NCBI GenBank assembly: GCA_037957365.1
Contig: JARHVA010000006.1
Coordinates: 8,240,001-8,304,000, forward strand
Length of the DNA stretch: 64,000 nt
Source of the DNA: Torreya grandis
Taxonomy: Eukaryota; Streptophyta; Pinopsida; Cupressales; Taxaceae
Direction of reading: 5' to 3'
Under the pieces are notes generated by a model, which made no database searches, was not told the origin of the DNA, and was given only the letters and a program-made list of their open reading frames with translations. Every line of letters starts with the position of its first letter. The first letter of the stretch is position 1. This document shows positions 35,948-47,589 of the stretch, piece after piece. The position numbers and the translations under genes were made by a program.

Positions 35948-37445
35948 TTGATCCCAATATGGTGTGCAATCAAGCCAATAGATCCCAAATTGACATTCAA
36001 TGGACATATTTCCTTGGATGGAGCTTGGTTGTCCCCAATTATGTATCAAATTAAACTAAATACTTGCTATGAATTGAGCTTAATCACATCTAATTCCAAC
36101 AAGCTTTTATGGTTTTTCTTAGACAGCCCTCACTAGAATCATTCTCGACAATGTGTAGGGGTTGTAGCATGGCTACAATGGCATATCTTATAGCATTTTA
36201 ATATTTTAGATAGCTTAAGAAGGCTTTCTTGGCCACCAATTACTCTAGTGTGTAATTAGAGACCCAATTGACATCATATGGACATAATTCCTTTCTCAGG
36301 GCTCATTTAACCTCAATTGTGTATTACACTGAACTAAATATTCAATTAGTTTAATATGGTGTGCTATCAAATCCCTAATTAACATTATATTAAAGGAATT
36401 CCTTGTATGGGCACCAATTACTCTTAATTATATATTATACTAAGGAAAATAATTGATTGGTTAAATATGATATGCAATTAGGGAAAAATATTGGAAGCAG
36501 TAAATTACATAGGAATTAGTTGCCCTCAATTGTGTATAATATTGAAAAAAATATTAATTGATTTAACATGGTGTAATTAGATCCCCAAATGACATTAGAT
36601 GGATGTAATTCCTTGCTTGGTGATTGAGTGACCCCAATTGCATATCATATTGAACCTAAATACTTAATTGGTTTAATATGGTGTGCAACTGGGGATAATG
36701 GAACCCAACTAGAAGATTATATGGACAAAACTAAATTTATGCCTCAGTTGGCCCTAATTATGTATAAGATAAAACCAAATGCATGCTTAACTAGATATAG
36801 TTTACAATTGGGGCCAACAAAGTTGTAATTGACATTAGATGTATGAACAATTACTTAAATGAGCCTTGTTTGGCCATAATTGCATATTAAATTGAACTAA
36901 ATACTTAATTGATTCAATATATTATGTATTTGGGACCAACAAAGTCCCCTGTTGATAGTAAAAGGATGAAATTTCTTACACAAGGCTTGTTTAGACTAAA
37001 TTTCATATATCATAATATTATTTCAATTGAATTTGGTGCACAATTAGAATCCCAATTATTATTAGATGGATGTAATTCCTTATAGAGGGTTCAATTGGTC
37101 CTAATTTCATATTAGATTCAATCAAACACTCAATTATTTGAATAAATTATACAATTAGGGCCCTAATTAAAATTATATTGACACAGTTCCTTGGGCAAGC
37201 CTCGATTGGACCCAATTATGTATCATATAGAATTGAATACTCAATTAGTTTAATATGGTATGCAATCAGGGCTAAGTAAGCCCCAATTTCCATTATATAT
37301 GAATGCAATTCCTTGCACATGGCTCCTTTGGACTGAATTGCATATCAAATTGAAAAAATACTTATTTTTTTTAATATGGTGAGCACTTGGATCCCCAATT
37401 GATATTATATGGATGAAATCCCTTAGCTTGGGGTTCAATAGGCCC
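35948..37445. repeat. Satellite-like tandem array, unit about 113 bp
   Basis: The phrase TTTAATATGGTGTGCAATTA, in varied form, recurs near 36351, 36461, 36561, 36671, 36791, 36911, 37021, 37141, 37251 and 37371, i.e. every 100-120 bases. Each time it is followed by CCCAATTGACATTA, GGATGTAATTCCTTG and CCCAATTATGTATCATATTG. About twelve units are recognisable, with the first near 35952 and a more degraded stretch at about 36070-36240. Copies are strongly diverged, so the array is old. Small open frames within it are not genes. Confidence 0.85.
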
Positions 37446-37929
37446 TATGATCAATTTATCCCCAATTAACATCCTTTATATAGTAAGAATTAGGTTCACA
37501 ATTTTTTTTGCTCCTATCTTCTTGGAAGTGATGGCCTACAATCAAGGTTTAGGCTTATCCCAATGACAACCCCTACCTCACCATTTTCCTGGGTATTTCA
37601 CAACTCTTCTACATACACCTAGTTTCATGGTAGAAATATGATAGCCACAAGAGCATCTAAGTTTAAGGAGTTGATGCCCAAAGATTAAGGGGTTGAAAAA
37701 TGGGATAAGGTAGAACAAGGGAGGAGATTGGATCCATTAAAGGGTGAGGGTTTAAGTCCAAATTTGTAGCTACCATATTCTGAGTCTATGACAGTTGGGA
37801 GATTTGGTAAATAGATCTTGAGTAGCCTTCAATCACCCTTAGCTAATTGGTTTTGGAGGTTTTTTCATATTAAAAAAGTGTTAGTTTAGACCAAGCGAGG
37901 GTTTTGAATCCATTAGTGGTCAAATTATA

Positions 37930-38980
37930 AGGAAAATCTCTAGAGGAGATTTATAAAAATGAAGCGTAGTTTTTAGAGAGAGTCTTGTTCTACCACTTTG
38001 ATAGGTTTTGGCTATCTCTTTTTATTTTGCATAAATGGCTTTCACTTTCCTAACATTCATTATTGACAGGTGATATGGAAATACACCCCTATGCAAAAAG
38101 CTTTTTTATTATAGCTTTTGATTATTTGATTGATCAAAATAAGATCCTTAAATCTAAATCTTGGAATCTTGACAATCACCTTATTTTGTTGAAACCATGA
38201 TTTGCTAATTTTAACCCTTTAACAAAGAATATTTTCTTTCCCCCAATTTGGGTAAGGCTACCGTATCTTCCTCTTCAGTTTTGGAACAAATCTGGGCTTA
38301 CAGTTATAGGTGAAGCTTTAGGGGAATTGATGAAAATTGATAACTCTTCACTTATTTTTTCCTAGAAGACTTTTACAAGATTGTTGGTTTGTTAGATATC
38401 TCTCAGGTCTCACTAGAGAAGATCAAATTAAAATTAAAAAAGAGGTGTTGGTCTCAATCCATTGATTTTGAAGAAATACCTTTCAAATGTAGAAATTACT
38501 TTCAATTGGGTCATGTTTCAACTTCATGTCTCAAATTCAAGAGAAAATTAGTCTCTTCTTGGGGTAAGGAGAATAAAGAAGAGACTCTAATAGTGATTAT
38601 GGTTAGCAATCATGGCTTGCATTATGGTAATATTATAGAATCTTTTCCTAAAAATATTTTTGAGTTTAGTTAAAAACTAGCTGTGTTTTATTTTATGAAA
38701 TCCAAGAATGTTGGATTTAGTGAAAAGAAAGAAAGGGGCCTGTACATTAAAAATAAAGTAGTTAAGGGTAATACTAAAAAAGTGGATGGTTTGTAAATGT
38801 GGGTTTCAAACAAATTGAGTAATTAAGAAGAATGGAAAGTTTTTAGAAATGGAAAGAATCCTACATCATTCCAAATTCTCCTGAAAGGACTTTGAGTTCT
38901 CATGGTTGATGGAAAAAGGCAGCATAATAATTTTGAGGATGTTTATTTTTTGTTCTGAAAGTATTTTTTTTAAAACTTTC
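37930..38980 (+). pseudogene. L1-type LINE ORF1 pseudogene (DUF4283 plus zinc knuckle)
   Basis: Readable in order: GDMEIHPYAKSFFIIAFD (about 38070), FFPPIWVRLPYLPLQFWNKS (about 38235-38295), GEALGELMKIDNSS (about 38310), then an open 94-residue segment at 38389-38673 with WSQSIDFEEIPFKCRNYFQL and GHVSTSCLKF. The CX3CX4HX4C-type knuckle of plant L1 ORF1 (PFRCRKCHEYGHLFRDC) is damaged: one Cys is Tyr-Phe. ORF1 binds the LINE RNA. No ORF2 (endonuclease-RT) follows; the tandem repeats begin instead. The 5' leader may extend to about 37500. Confidence 0.75.
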
Positions 38981-39117
38981 AAATATTTATCACTTTTGTT
39001 TTTCATTTGCCAATTACCTTGATGGTTATTCCTGCCATGCCAGGTAACTTTTAAATTTTTGAGTACTATGTTTAGGGATAAGGTCCCGTTTTCCCCCTAA
39101 GTAACGATCTAAAAAAA

Positions 39118-41570
39118 AGAATTAGGTTTGCAAGGATGAACTTGGTCAAAATTTGCATTAGTCATTACTATAATTGACATTATAGGCTCAATATGTGATG
39201 ATGTGGGGGATAATTAATCCTAAATTCACATTCTTTACTCACAAATCTATGTTCAAGGAGCTCAAATTTGCCCCAATCACCATCATGATTGTACTTTATA
39301 ACCCTAAAACCTATACCCTAAGCCCTGATCCCTAAATTTCCTAATCCCTAAAATCTAAATCATAAATATAAACTCTTTAAACCTTGAACCAATCATTTTA
39401 CCCCAAATTAACATCATTTAGACTAAGAATTAAGTTCATAGGGCTCAGTTTGGCCTAAATCACATGACTGATTACCCCATTTGACTAATTCACTCAATCT
39501 ACATGATGACATCCATGGTATAATGACAACCCAAAAACACATTTTATAGTCACAAATGGGTCCAAGTGATTCAAATTATCCTCAATTATCTTTGTGATTG
39601 ACCTTGTAGACCTTAAACCATGTATATGCATTAAAACCTAGAAGCTATAAACCATAAACCCTAAACACTATACCCTAAATTGTAAACCATAATCTTTCCC
39701 TATTTACCAACTTTAATTTAGTCCCAATTAACATCCTTTGTAGTAAGAATCAGGTTTGAACACATGGCATATCTAGTGATTAGACATTAATATATATAAG
39801 TCCTTAAACCTAAACCCTATGCCCTAATCCTTAATCCCTAAAACATAAATTGTAAGATCTACCTATTCCCTAATGCCACTACATGTCAAAAACATACATG
39901 CCTTATGATATAACTAATTTTATGATGAGATGTCATAAAATGTACTTTTTAAACCTATGGCTAAAGCCTTTAGAGTACCAATATAGATGTTCATTGGGGC
40001 TATTTCTAGCCCCTTCAACCTAGTTAACCAAAAAGGAGGAGCTAGTTGATTCTTTTAATCAAGGAGGAATTTGAGTCCAATTTGAACCTCATCAATAGAA
40101 ATATATGATTTGGGGTAAAATAAAAAGATCAATCTTCTATCATGAATTGATCCAACTAGTTAATTTATGAAATTCCCTATGTGATCTGGGAAAAATTGAG
40201 TAACTAAACCAAATTTATGGCTCAATCAATGGTATAACATGTATGCAATATGTACATGGCATAATTGACCTTACTTTTATCAGGCAATGCAAAAATGAAG
40301 GTAATCAAGTCATAAATAGGTATCATAAGCAGCTCAAATGTTCTTCAATTACCTTAGTGATTGGATCCTATGTCTGATATCTTAAACCCTAAGTTACCTT
40401 GTACCATTTAAATTTAACCCTAAAAACCCTGTACCATTTACCTTAAACCCTAAGCCATAAGACCCAAACCCCAAACCCTTTAAATTATAGACCCTAAACC
40501 CTAAACTAATAAATTTAGCCCCAATTAACATCCTTTATATATATATATAGATATATATATATACAGTAAGAATTAGGTTCACACAGATGAACTTGGTTAA
40601 GATTGTATCACTTATTAACACAATTGACTTCATAGGCTCAATCTGTGATGATGTGGGGGACAATTGATCCCAAATTCACATTCTTTACTCATAAATATAG
40701 GTTTAAGGATCCTAAATTTGCCCCAGTTGCCTACAAGATTGTATAAATATACCCTAAAACCTATACCCTAAGCCATAATCCTTAAAGTTCTTAATCCTTA
40801 AAATCTAAAACATAAATATAAACTCTTTAAACCTTGAACCAATCATTTTATCTAAAATTAAAGTCATTTCTAGAATAAGAATTAAGTTCATAGGGCTCAA
40901 TTTGGCCTAAATCATATGATTGATTACCCCATTAGACTAATTCACTCAATATTTATGATACCCTAAACACTATACCCTAAATTTTAAACCATAAGTTTTC
41001 CTTATTTACCAATCGATTTAGTCCCAATTAACATCTTTTATAGTAAGAATTAGGTTTACATGGCATAGAGTGATTAAACAAATTAATATACATGTCTTTA
41101 AACCTAAACCCCATGCCCTAATCCATATTCCCTAAAACATAAATTGTAATCCCAATGCCATAATGCCAACTACTTACCACAAACATACATGCCTTATGAT
41201 ATAACTGATTTTATCATGAGAAGTCATAAAATGCACTTTTTAAACCTATGGCTAAAGCCTTTAGAACTTACCAATCTAGCTGTTGACCCTGTGAACCCTA
41301 AACCTAAGCTCTAAACACTATACCTTAAATTTTAAACCAAAAACTTTCCCTATTTACAAATCAATTTAGTCCTAATTAACATCTTTTTTAGTAAAAATTA
41401 GGTTCGCACATGGCATATAGCGATTAGACCTTATATACACCCTTAAACCCAAACCCTACATACACTAATACCTAATCTATAAACCTTAAACATAAATTTT
41501 AATCCCTAATCCCTAATCCATAAACCCTATGCATTAATTCCTTAATCCCGAATCCCTTATCGATATTTAG
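39118..41570. repeat. Tandem duplication (offset about 1.45 kb) with telomere-like CCCTAAA tracts
   Basis: 39118-39480 returns at 40565-40930 (AGGCTCAAT(A/C)TGTGATGATG, CACATTCTTTACTCA, and AAGAATTAAGTTCATAGGGC recur). 39660-39900 returns at 40968-41220 and partly at 41315-41450. Between these blocks lie degenerate tracts of (A)AACCCTA at about 39295-39370, 39600-39690, 39795-39860, 40375-40520, 40745-40830, 41095-41150, 41290-41345 and 41425-41560. They resemble the plant telomere repeat but are heavily mutated. No coding sequence. Confidence 0.8.
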
Positions 41571-41587
41571 CATAACATAATTGCATT

Positions 41588-41822
41588 ATTTAATAACATC
41601 ATCATGTTATTATTAACATAAGAAACACTCATTTATCATTTCCAATTACCAACACCAAATCTTATATTTACAATAATGTGATCACATTATTACATAATAC
41701 GATCACGTTATTTATCAATATAAGCTTCAAATGGGTTGGATGGGCTAGAACCTTATAGAACACATAACGCGATCATATTATGTAATAATGTGATTGAATT
41801 ATATAACATGTTCATGTTATTA
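41588..41822. repeat. Cluster of GATC-centred 20-bp palindromes, second site
   Basis: AATAATGTGATCACATTATT at 41672-41691 is a perfect 20-bp palindrome. Close relatives are at 41591-41612 (AATAACATCATCATGTTATT), 41695-41714 (TAATACGATCACGTTATTTA), 41762-41781 (ATAACGCGATCATATTATG), 41784-41803 and 41802-41821 (ATAACATGTTCATGTTATT). Confidence 0.85.
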
Positions 41823-41989
41823 TCATTTTAGATTAATCTCACTTATCTATGACTATTTTAAACCCAAATCAAGACTTTTATCCCCACAAACATTCTCTAC
41901 GTAGTTCTATGAAATTTGCATACTTGTGTACTTGACCCTACTTTTGAAAAGTTATCAGTTATCCCTTTTCATGTGTTCCACATCATGTT

Positions 41990-44003
41990 CAAAGAAGAGG
42001 AATTTGTTGAAGAACAAAACACAAGAGGAATTATAATATTTAGGAGAGAAACACAAGCTACAAATGCAAAAACTTCATGGTAAATAAGGTACAAACCTTA
42101 ATCCTAATGAACAAAATGCCATAGATAATGAGCTAATTGATGATAATGAATTAAATAATGATGAAATTCACTATAATCAATTGAATAATGTTGAAATTTT
42201 TCATAATGAAATGAATAATAATTAAATTTACCATAATGAAATAAATAATAATGAAATCAAAAATAACGAATTAGTTAATGTTGGATGTTCACATTCAAAG
42301 TTCTAAGTTTTTTTTTTAATTGATGATGAGTCTATGTATGATGCTTCACCCCCTATGAATGAAGAAATTTTGATGGAAATAAATAACGATGAAATTAACC
42401 ATAAAAAAAAATTCATGGAAACATATAATGAATAAATCAACAACGAAAAAATGCCATCCCACCTCTAAACAATGAAATTAATAACAGTTTTGAAACACTC
42501 TCTCAATAGATTCCACCATTACCAACACCTCTAAGAATTGTGTATAGAAAAGACAAGTATTTAATTGAATGTAATGAAAATATTTTAAAACCAATGCATA
42601 ATAAAATGTCTGATCTCCATTCAATAAGACTACCTCAATATATTTGGGATATTTTCTTTCATAATTTGGATTATGATAGTCAAAGATGTCAAATATTTAT
42701 TTCATTGATAAAATTGATTAATATGAGACCTATAATGTACAAATTAGGACTAAGAACATCTAACATGGATGATGAAAATGATGAAATTGTTAAAAATCTA
42801 CATGATGCATATCATACTGTAGGCCTGAGATCACACAACAAAGATTGTAATTCTACCCGACGTATAATGACAACTTGTGCAATAAGTGCTGAAACATGGA
42901 AAAAACAATTGATTTCAAAAACAAGCCAAATACTTGACATAAAAAGAAAAAAATTAATGAAATCAATTTCAAGATGTGAAAGACTTAATGAACCTAATAC
43001 CAATGATCTCTCAACATTCTTTGGTAGACTTCCATGAAAGGACAAGGCTATAAGCGATACTCTCAAAGAGTTACTTGCTCAATTTTGGAAAGACAATACA
43101 AGAGTTTTGCCTAATGCAAGAGATGTGAAAAGAAGAGTTGGTTCTCATAACTATGAAATGCATCTAAAAGATTTATTATAAATGACTCAAAGACAATTAT
43201 ACTCTAATTTTTTGGAAAAATATCCACAAATTTCTATTTGTTAAAGATATTTTGAGATGACAAAACATTTTTATGTTAAAATAAATCACACACATACCAC
43301 TTTTTGTAGGCAACATATTTTATTTTCAATACACTATGATGTTTTTTGCCATATTCATTATACTTTGCATACTAACATTTTGTAGGAGTGTAATATTTAA
43401 TTTTCACCAAAATCAGCTAGGGATCTATTCCAACTATCTTTTGTAAAAGATTTGATGGGATTTTTTTTACAACAAATCATGTTTAAATGAAAATTGCAAC
43501 ATTTGTGGTGGATTGCCAAATTTTTAAAAATGTATCCATGAAGATATTACAAGTTAAATTGGATGGGAATTAGTTAGTTTAAACAAATATAAATTAGTGA
43601 CTTATCAATTAAAAGATGGCAAAGAATCTAAAAGGTGTGAGCTTATTACAAAAAAGATACCTGTTTCTGAATTTTTGGTCAAATTTAGGGAGAAGATTGT
43701 TTATGACTATGTAAGGCACACACACAGGGCTAGATGGTTGGATGAATATTTCAAGATATGCAAAGATACATTCCCACTTGGTTCCATTGTTTTAGTAGTT
43801 GATTTTGCTGATAATTACACATTCAAACCCCAAATGGAAGTTCAATCATAGTATTACAACTCATCACAAGTTTCTAAATTTGTGCATATAGTATTCATGC
43901 ATGCACTTGATAGTATAGAGCAAAAATATAAAATATTAAGGGAGTACCATTTATATATTAGTGATGATAGATCACATTATTTAGAGTATGTGCAAGATTG
44001 TGT
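41990..44003 (+). pseudogene. Transposase-like gene, N-terminal part (interrupted by an LTR element)
   Basis: N-terminal basic segment (HKLQMQKLHGK, about 42050), then a low-complexity Asn/Glu repeat (42100-42290). A long open segment follows at 42540-43037, with Arg/Lys-rich ILDIKRKKLMKSISRCERL and LSTFFGRLP. After a stop come DNTRVLPNARDVKRRVGS (43092-43145) and MTQRQLYSNFLEKYPQIS. A possible zinc-binding Cys cluster, SCLNENCNICGGL, is at 43477-43515. The core motif VDFADNYTFKPQMEVQS contains DFADNY at 43801-43818, and YISDDRSH lies at 43954-43977. The Asp residues fit first and second catalytic positions of a DDE-type nuclease (inference). I recognise the pattern from unnamed transposase-like proteins in scattered eukaryotes, but cannot name the superfamily. 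The C-terminal part is at 59335-60280. Confidence 0.65.
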
Positions 44004-47000
44004 TGAGGTCAACATACCCCTATTTCTTAAAAACGGGGACCCATGTGTTAAATTGTGAAAATATGAACCTTGAAATTGAAGATTCATTTAATTAGAGAGT
44101 CATTAGCATGATTGCATATTATTTTTATTTGAAGATCATCCACACCATGGTCTGACTGATTTATTCATTCATGGTTCTGGTTTGATCTTATCTAAATTGC
44201 TAACATTGGATATTTGTGTTTTAGGTTGTAAGTTTAATCAAGCCCATTTGGGAATGAACATGCTTAAGGTTTTGTGCTTCAATGTTAAATTGATATTTTA
44301 CTAACCTTGGTCTATAATTGATTAATTAAATCCATATTTTGAAACCTTAGTCTAATATTTTACCTGGACCTTTTAATTCAAATTTAAATTTGGTAGAAGT
44401 TTTTTACTTAAATTTACGTGGGAAAAGATTAATCATACCATGGACTTAGTTTAATTTTTATCCTAAGGCTTGATCATGTTTTTTAAAACAACTAAACCTT
44501 GGGTTAAAAATCTTATGCTTGGTCTCTTTTATGCCCCGTGATCCCTTTGTTCCCTTCTATCCTAGCTTGGTCTAAATAATCATATGGTCCATTTATTATA
44601 AGGCTTAGCTATGTCTTTAATCTATGTCTAAAAACCTTAGGCTAAGACTTTAATCTATGTATTTTTTATCTGCATGGTCATTTTGTTTTAGGTTTCTAAC
44701 CTTGGTCCAAAGTATTTATGCCTTAGTTCCTTTTAATTCACAGGGTCCCCTCTAATATGTTTAAGAATTAGCTTAAATATAGTATAATAAGTCCTTTACA
44801 TATGCTCTCAAGCTTAAATTTCATTTTTATTTGTAGGATCAATGATTTTCATTAGCTCAGACAAGATTGATCGAATGGCATGAGCCGAGTCAAGACTTCA
44901 ATGGAGCCCAAGATAAAAAAGAGGGTGACAAGTGTCACCTTATTGGATAAAGGATTTTGAGTAGTTAATGTTAGTACATACCTTGAATATTGATTCAATG
45001 GTCTACATTTTCTTATACAATATGGATCCAACAAAGCATGACAAGCACTGAAAAGTCAAACCCTAACCAAAAAGTTAAAGCCTGAGCATGTTCTTGAGAT
45101 CTATGGTCCATGTGAGCCTGGTATAATTGATCAAAAAATGTGTATAATGTTGAATTATCAAATTTTGTATGGATCTATAGTGTCACCATTATAGGATTCC
45201 AATACAGAGATCAAATGATGCATGAGAGCCTAGTATAAAGAGCACAAAAGCACCAAGAAATAACCATGTGGCACACATAGGAAACAATATGAACTTAGAA
45301 ACAATAAGCAAAAAAGCTCAGTAGAGAGCCTTGTAGACATATTTAAAATTGACAATCACACTGATATCAAATAACGATCACACATACATATATTTTAAGA
45401 TAGGAAAGTGCCCATATGACATGTTTAAAATTGATGATCATGCACGCATCAAATATGTTCATGCAAAGCTAAAATGATGGTCATGAGGACATCAATTATA
45501 AAATAATAGAGAATTACATAGATGAGTTTAAAATTGATGGTCACATGCCCATCAAATATGTTCGTGCCAATGTCAAATGATGGGCATGTGGACATAAATT
45601 TTAAGACAATTGCTTGGATCTAAATTTAAAGGTAATGATCATATTTTGAATAGTGATGATAAAAGTGCCATGGGGATGCCATGAAAATGTCACATCAAAT
45701 CCATGTGAGTGCAATGTGCCAAATTAGAGACCTTATATACCTAGTAATGTAAAGGTAAGGATATAGGCTCATGATTTTTGAGCTCACAACTACTATTGGA
45801 ACACTATTAGAACTTGTAAGAATGCCTTAGTGAGGTGAGGACCATAACCAAACCCTTTGAGCATTATGATTGACCTAAAAGAAGCTAAATTATCACCTAT
45901 GTAAACATAAGTTGAACTAGAGTCCATTAGCGAGTAGTTTAAAATGATTTGTATCAATGATGTCAGACCTCTTTTATATTATTGAGTAGCTTGGAGATAT
46001 GATAGTACATGTATTGGACTACATCAAAAAGTAAAGAAGACCCTACAATAGTAACAAAGGACTTCATCAGCTAGAGGGTTCTCAAAAAGGCATGTGTGGT
46101 TTGTAAAATACACTACGTATAGATCAATCCATTGGGAAAGCCTAGTGTATTCCTAGAACATTTGTGGAAAGGATAAACATCCCTACACTTATATTTTTTT
46201 CATTGGTTAGGACTAATAAACATACCATCTTGATCATTCTAAAAAATGGGTATTTTCAAATGTAAAAAGGAGAGGGAGTTCTTAGAGTCAAATTACTTTG
46301 TAAACTTGGAGCAATTAATATAAGCAAGGAATTTTGTAAAGATTGTCCAACATTTGTTTGTGTTCATTTTTATCAAAGCTTCTCTCTCACTTGTTTGTTC
46401 TTATTTTCAAATTTGAATGGTTCTTATGAAGTCTTGGTTTGCATCTTTTAATTTTAGAGTTATTAACTTGTGCCAATGCTAGGTTGACTGAAAGTTCTTA
46501 GGTTCATTTCATTTCCTTTACTCTTCTAGCATTTGGGCTAATGTTGTTTGCTTACAAGGGTAAATCTTTAAAGTGAAATAGATTCTTATTTGATTTATTT
46601 CCACCTTCTTTAGGAGTTTGCCTAATTTGTGATAGGATTTGAGCTTAATCTATTTCATGTTACACATTGGTTAAGTGCATGTCTGGATGATATTTGGAAT
46701 GAAGATCAACATCTCTTCTCTACCCTACCCTTCCTTTTGATTCTTTTTTAACCAATTCACTCTAGTTTAATTATCATTGTAAATATCCACCTTAGATAAG
46801 TTCTTGATCATAATTCACTATTTCTTAGCATAGATACTTCATATTTTGCATAGATCTACTATTTGGTCACAATGGATCCCAATCACCAAATATTATAAAT
46901 ATTGTAAAATAATCACTTGTTCTGTCTCTATTCCATCAAAGATAACAAGATTATCACAACCTATAACTCATGCATTGAGTTATTAGGAATTATAAAATGA

Positions 47001-47053
47001 GAAGTGTTTCTAAAACACTCTAAGAACTTGCGATACTCATTTAGGCATCAGCA
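44004..47053 (+). repeat. 5' LTR of the large gag-only element
   Basis: Colinear with 56232-59334 over its whole length. A TATA box, TTATATAC, at 45733-45740 is conserved as TTTATATAC at 57932-57940, suggesting the promoter. Inner repeats of about 100 bp are listed separately. The edge at 47053 (ATCAGCA) is set by where similarity to the right copy ends. Confidence 0.85.
45330..45640. repeat. Three to four imperfect tandem units (about 100 bp) inside LTR
   Basis: TTTAAAATTGATGGTCA-like starts occur near 45342, 45423 and 45528, followed by CATCAAATATGTTC and ATGATGGGCATG(A/T)GGACATC. The same block is in the right LTR at about 57510-57840, with starts near 57525, 57625 and 57726. Confidence 0.75.
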
Positions 47054-47589
47054 AGAGGAGCTTCGCTAGTGCTAGAAGGAGGGCCTTTAGCTAGATCTTT
47101 GTGGATTTATAGAATCTTTACAAATTTTGGTGTGTTTTGATCAAATAATGGTGTATTATTTGCATATTTGAGTGATCCTTTAGTCAATTATGTAGATATC
47201 ATCAATCTTTATGGCCTTAGACCAATTTTTGGGCTTCTTTTATCCAAAAATTGATATTATTCAAAGATCCTTGGATATTTGTGCAAAGGTAGTTCATGAT
47301 TTGTGTAATCCCCACGTTTAAGGTTAGTAATAATTTTTTTTTATAAACATTGACTAGTTCTTTGCAAATTTGAGTTTATTCAAACTTAGAGATGTAAATA
47401 TCCCTCTCATTCATCAGTCTAGACATATCTTTGAGCTTATTTAGTTTAAAATAATCATGATTTACATATATTTATTCAAAATTGGCTTGACATGCAAACT
47501 TAATCATTATACTTTGAAAAGATTAGTTTGATGCAACACATTTTAAATAGGTTTCAAGGCCACAAGCTAGAATTGCCTAAAGCAAGTCT

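Noticed and set aside
35948..37445. Open frames at 35948-36136 and 36628-36828 as small genes
   Set aside because: They fall within the 113-bp tandem array in equivalent positions of the unit.
39290..41560. A true chromosome end
   Set aside because: The CCCTAAA-like tracts are heavily mutated, scattered and embedded in unrelated DNA on both sides, so they are interstitial.
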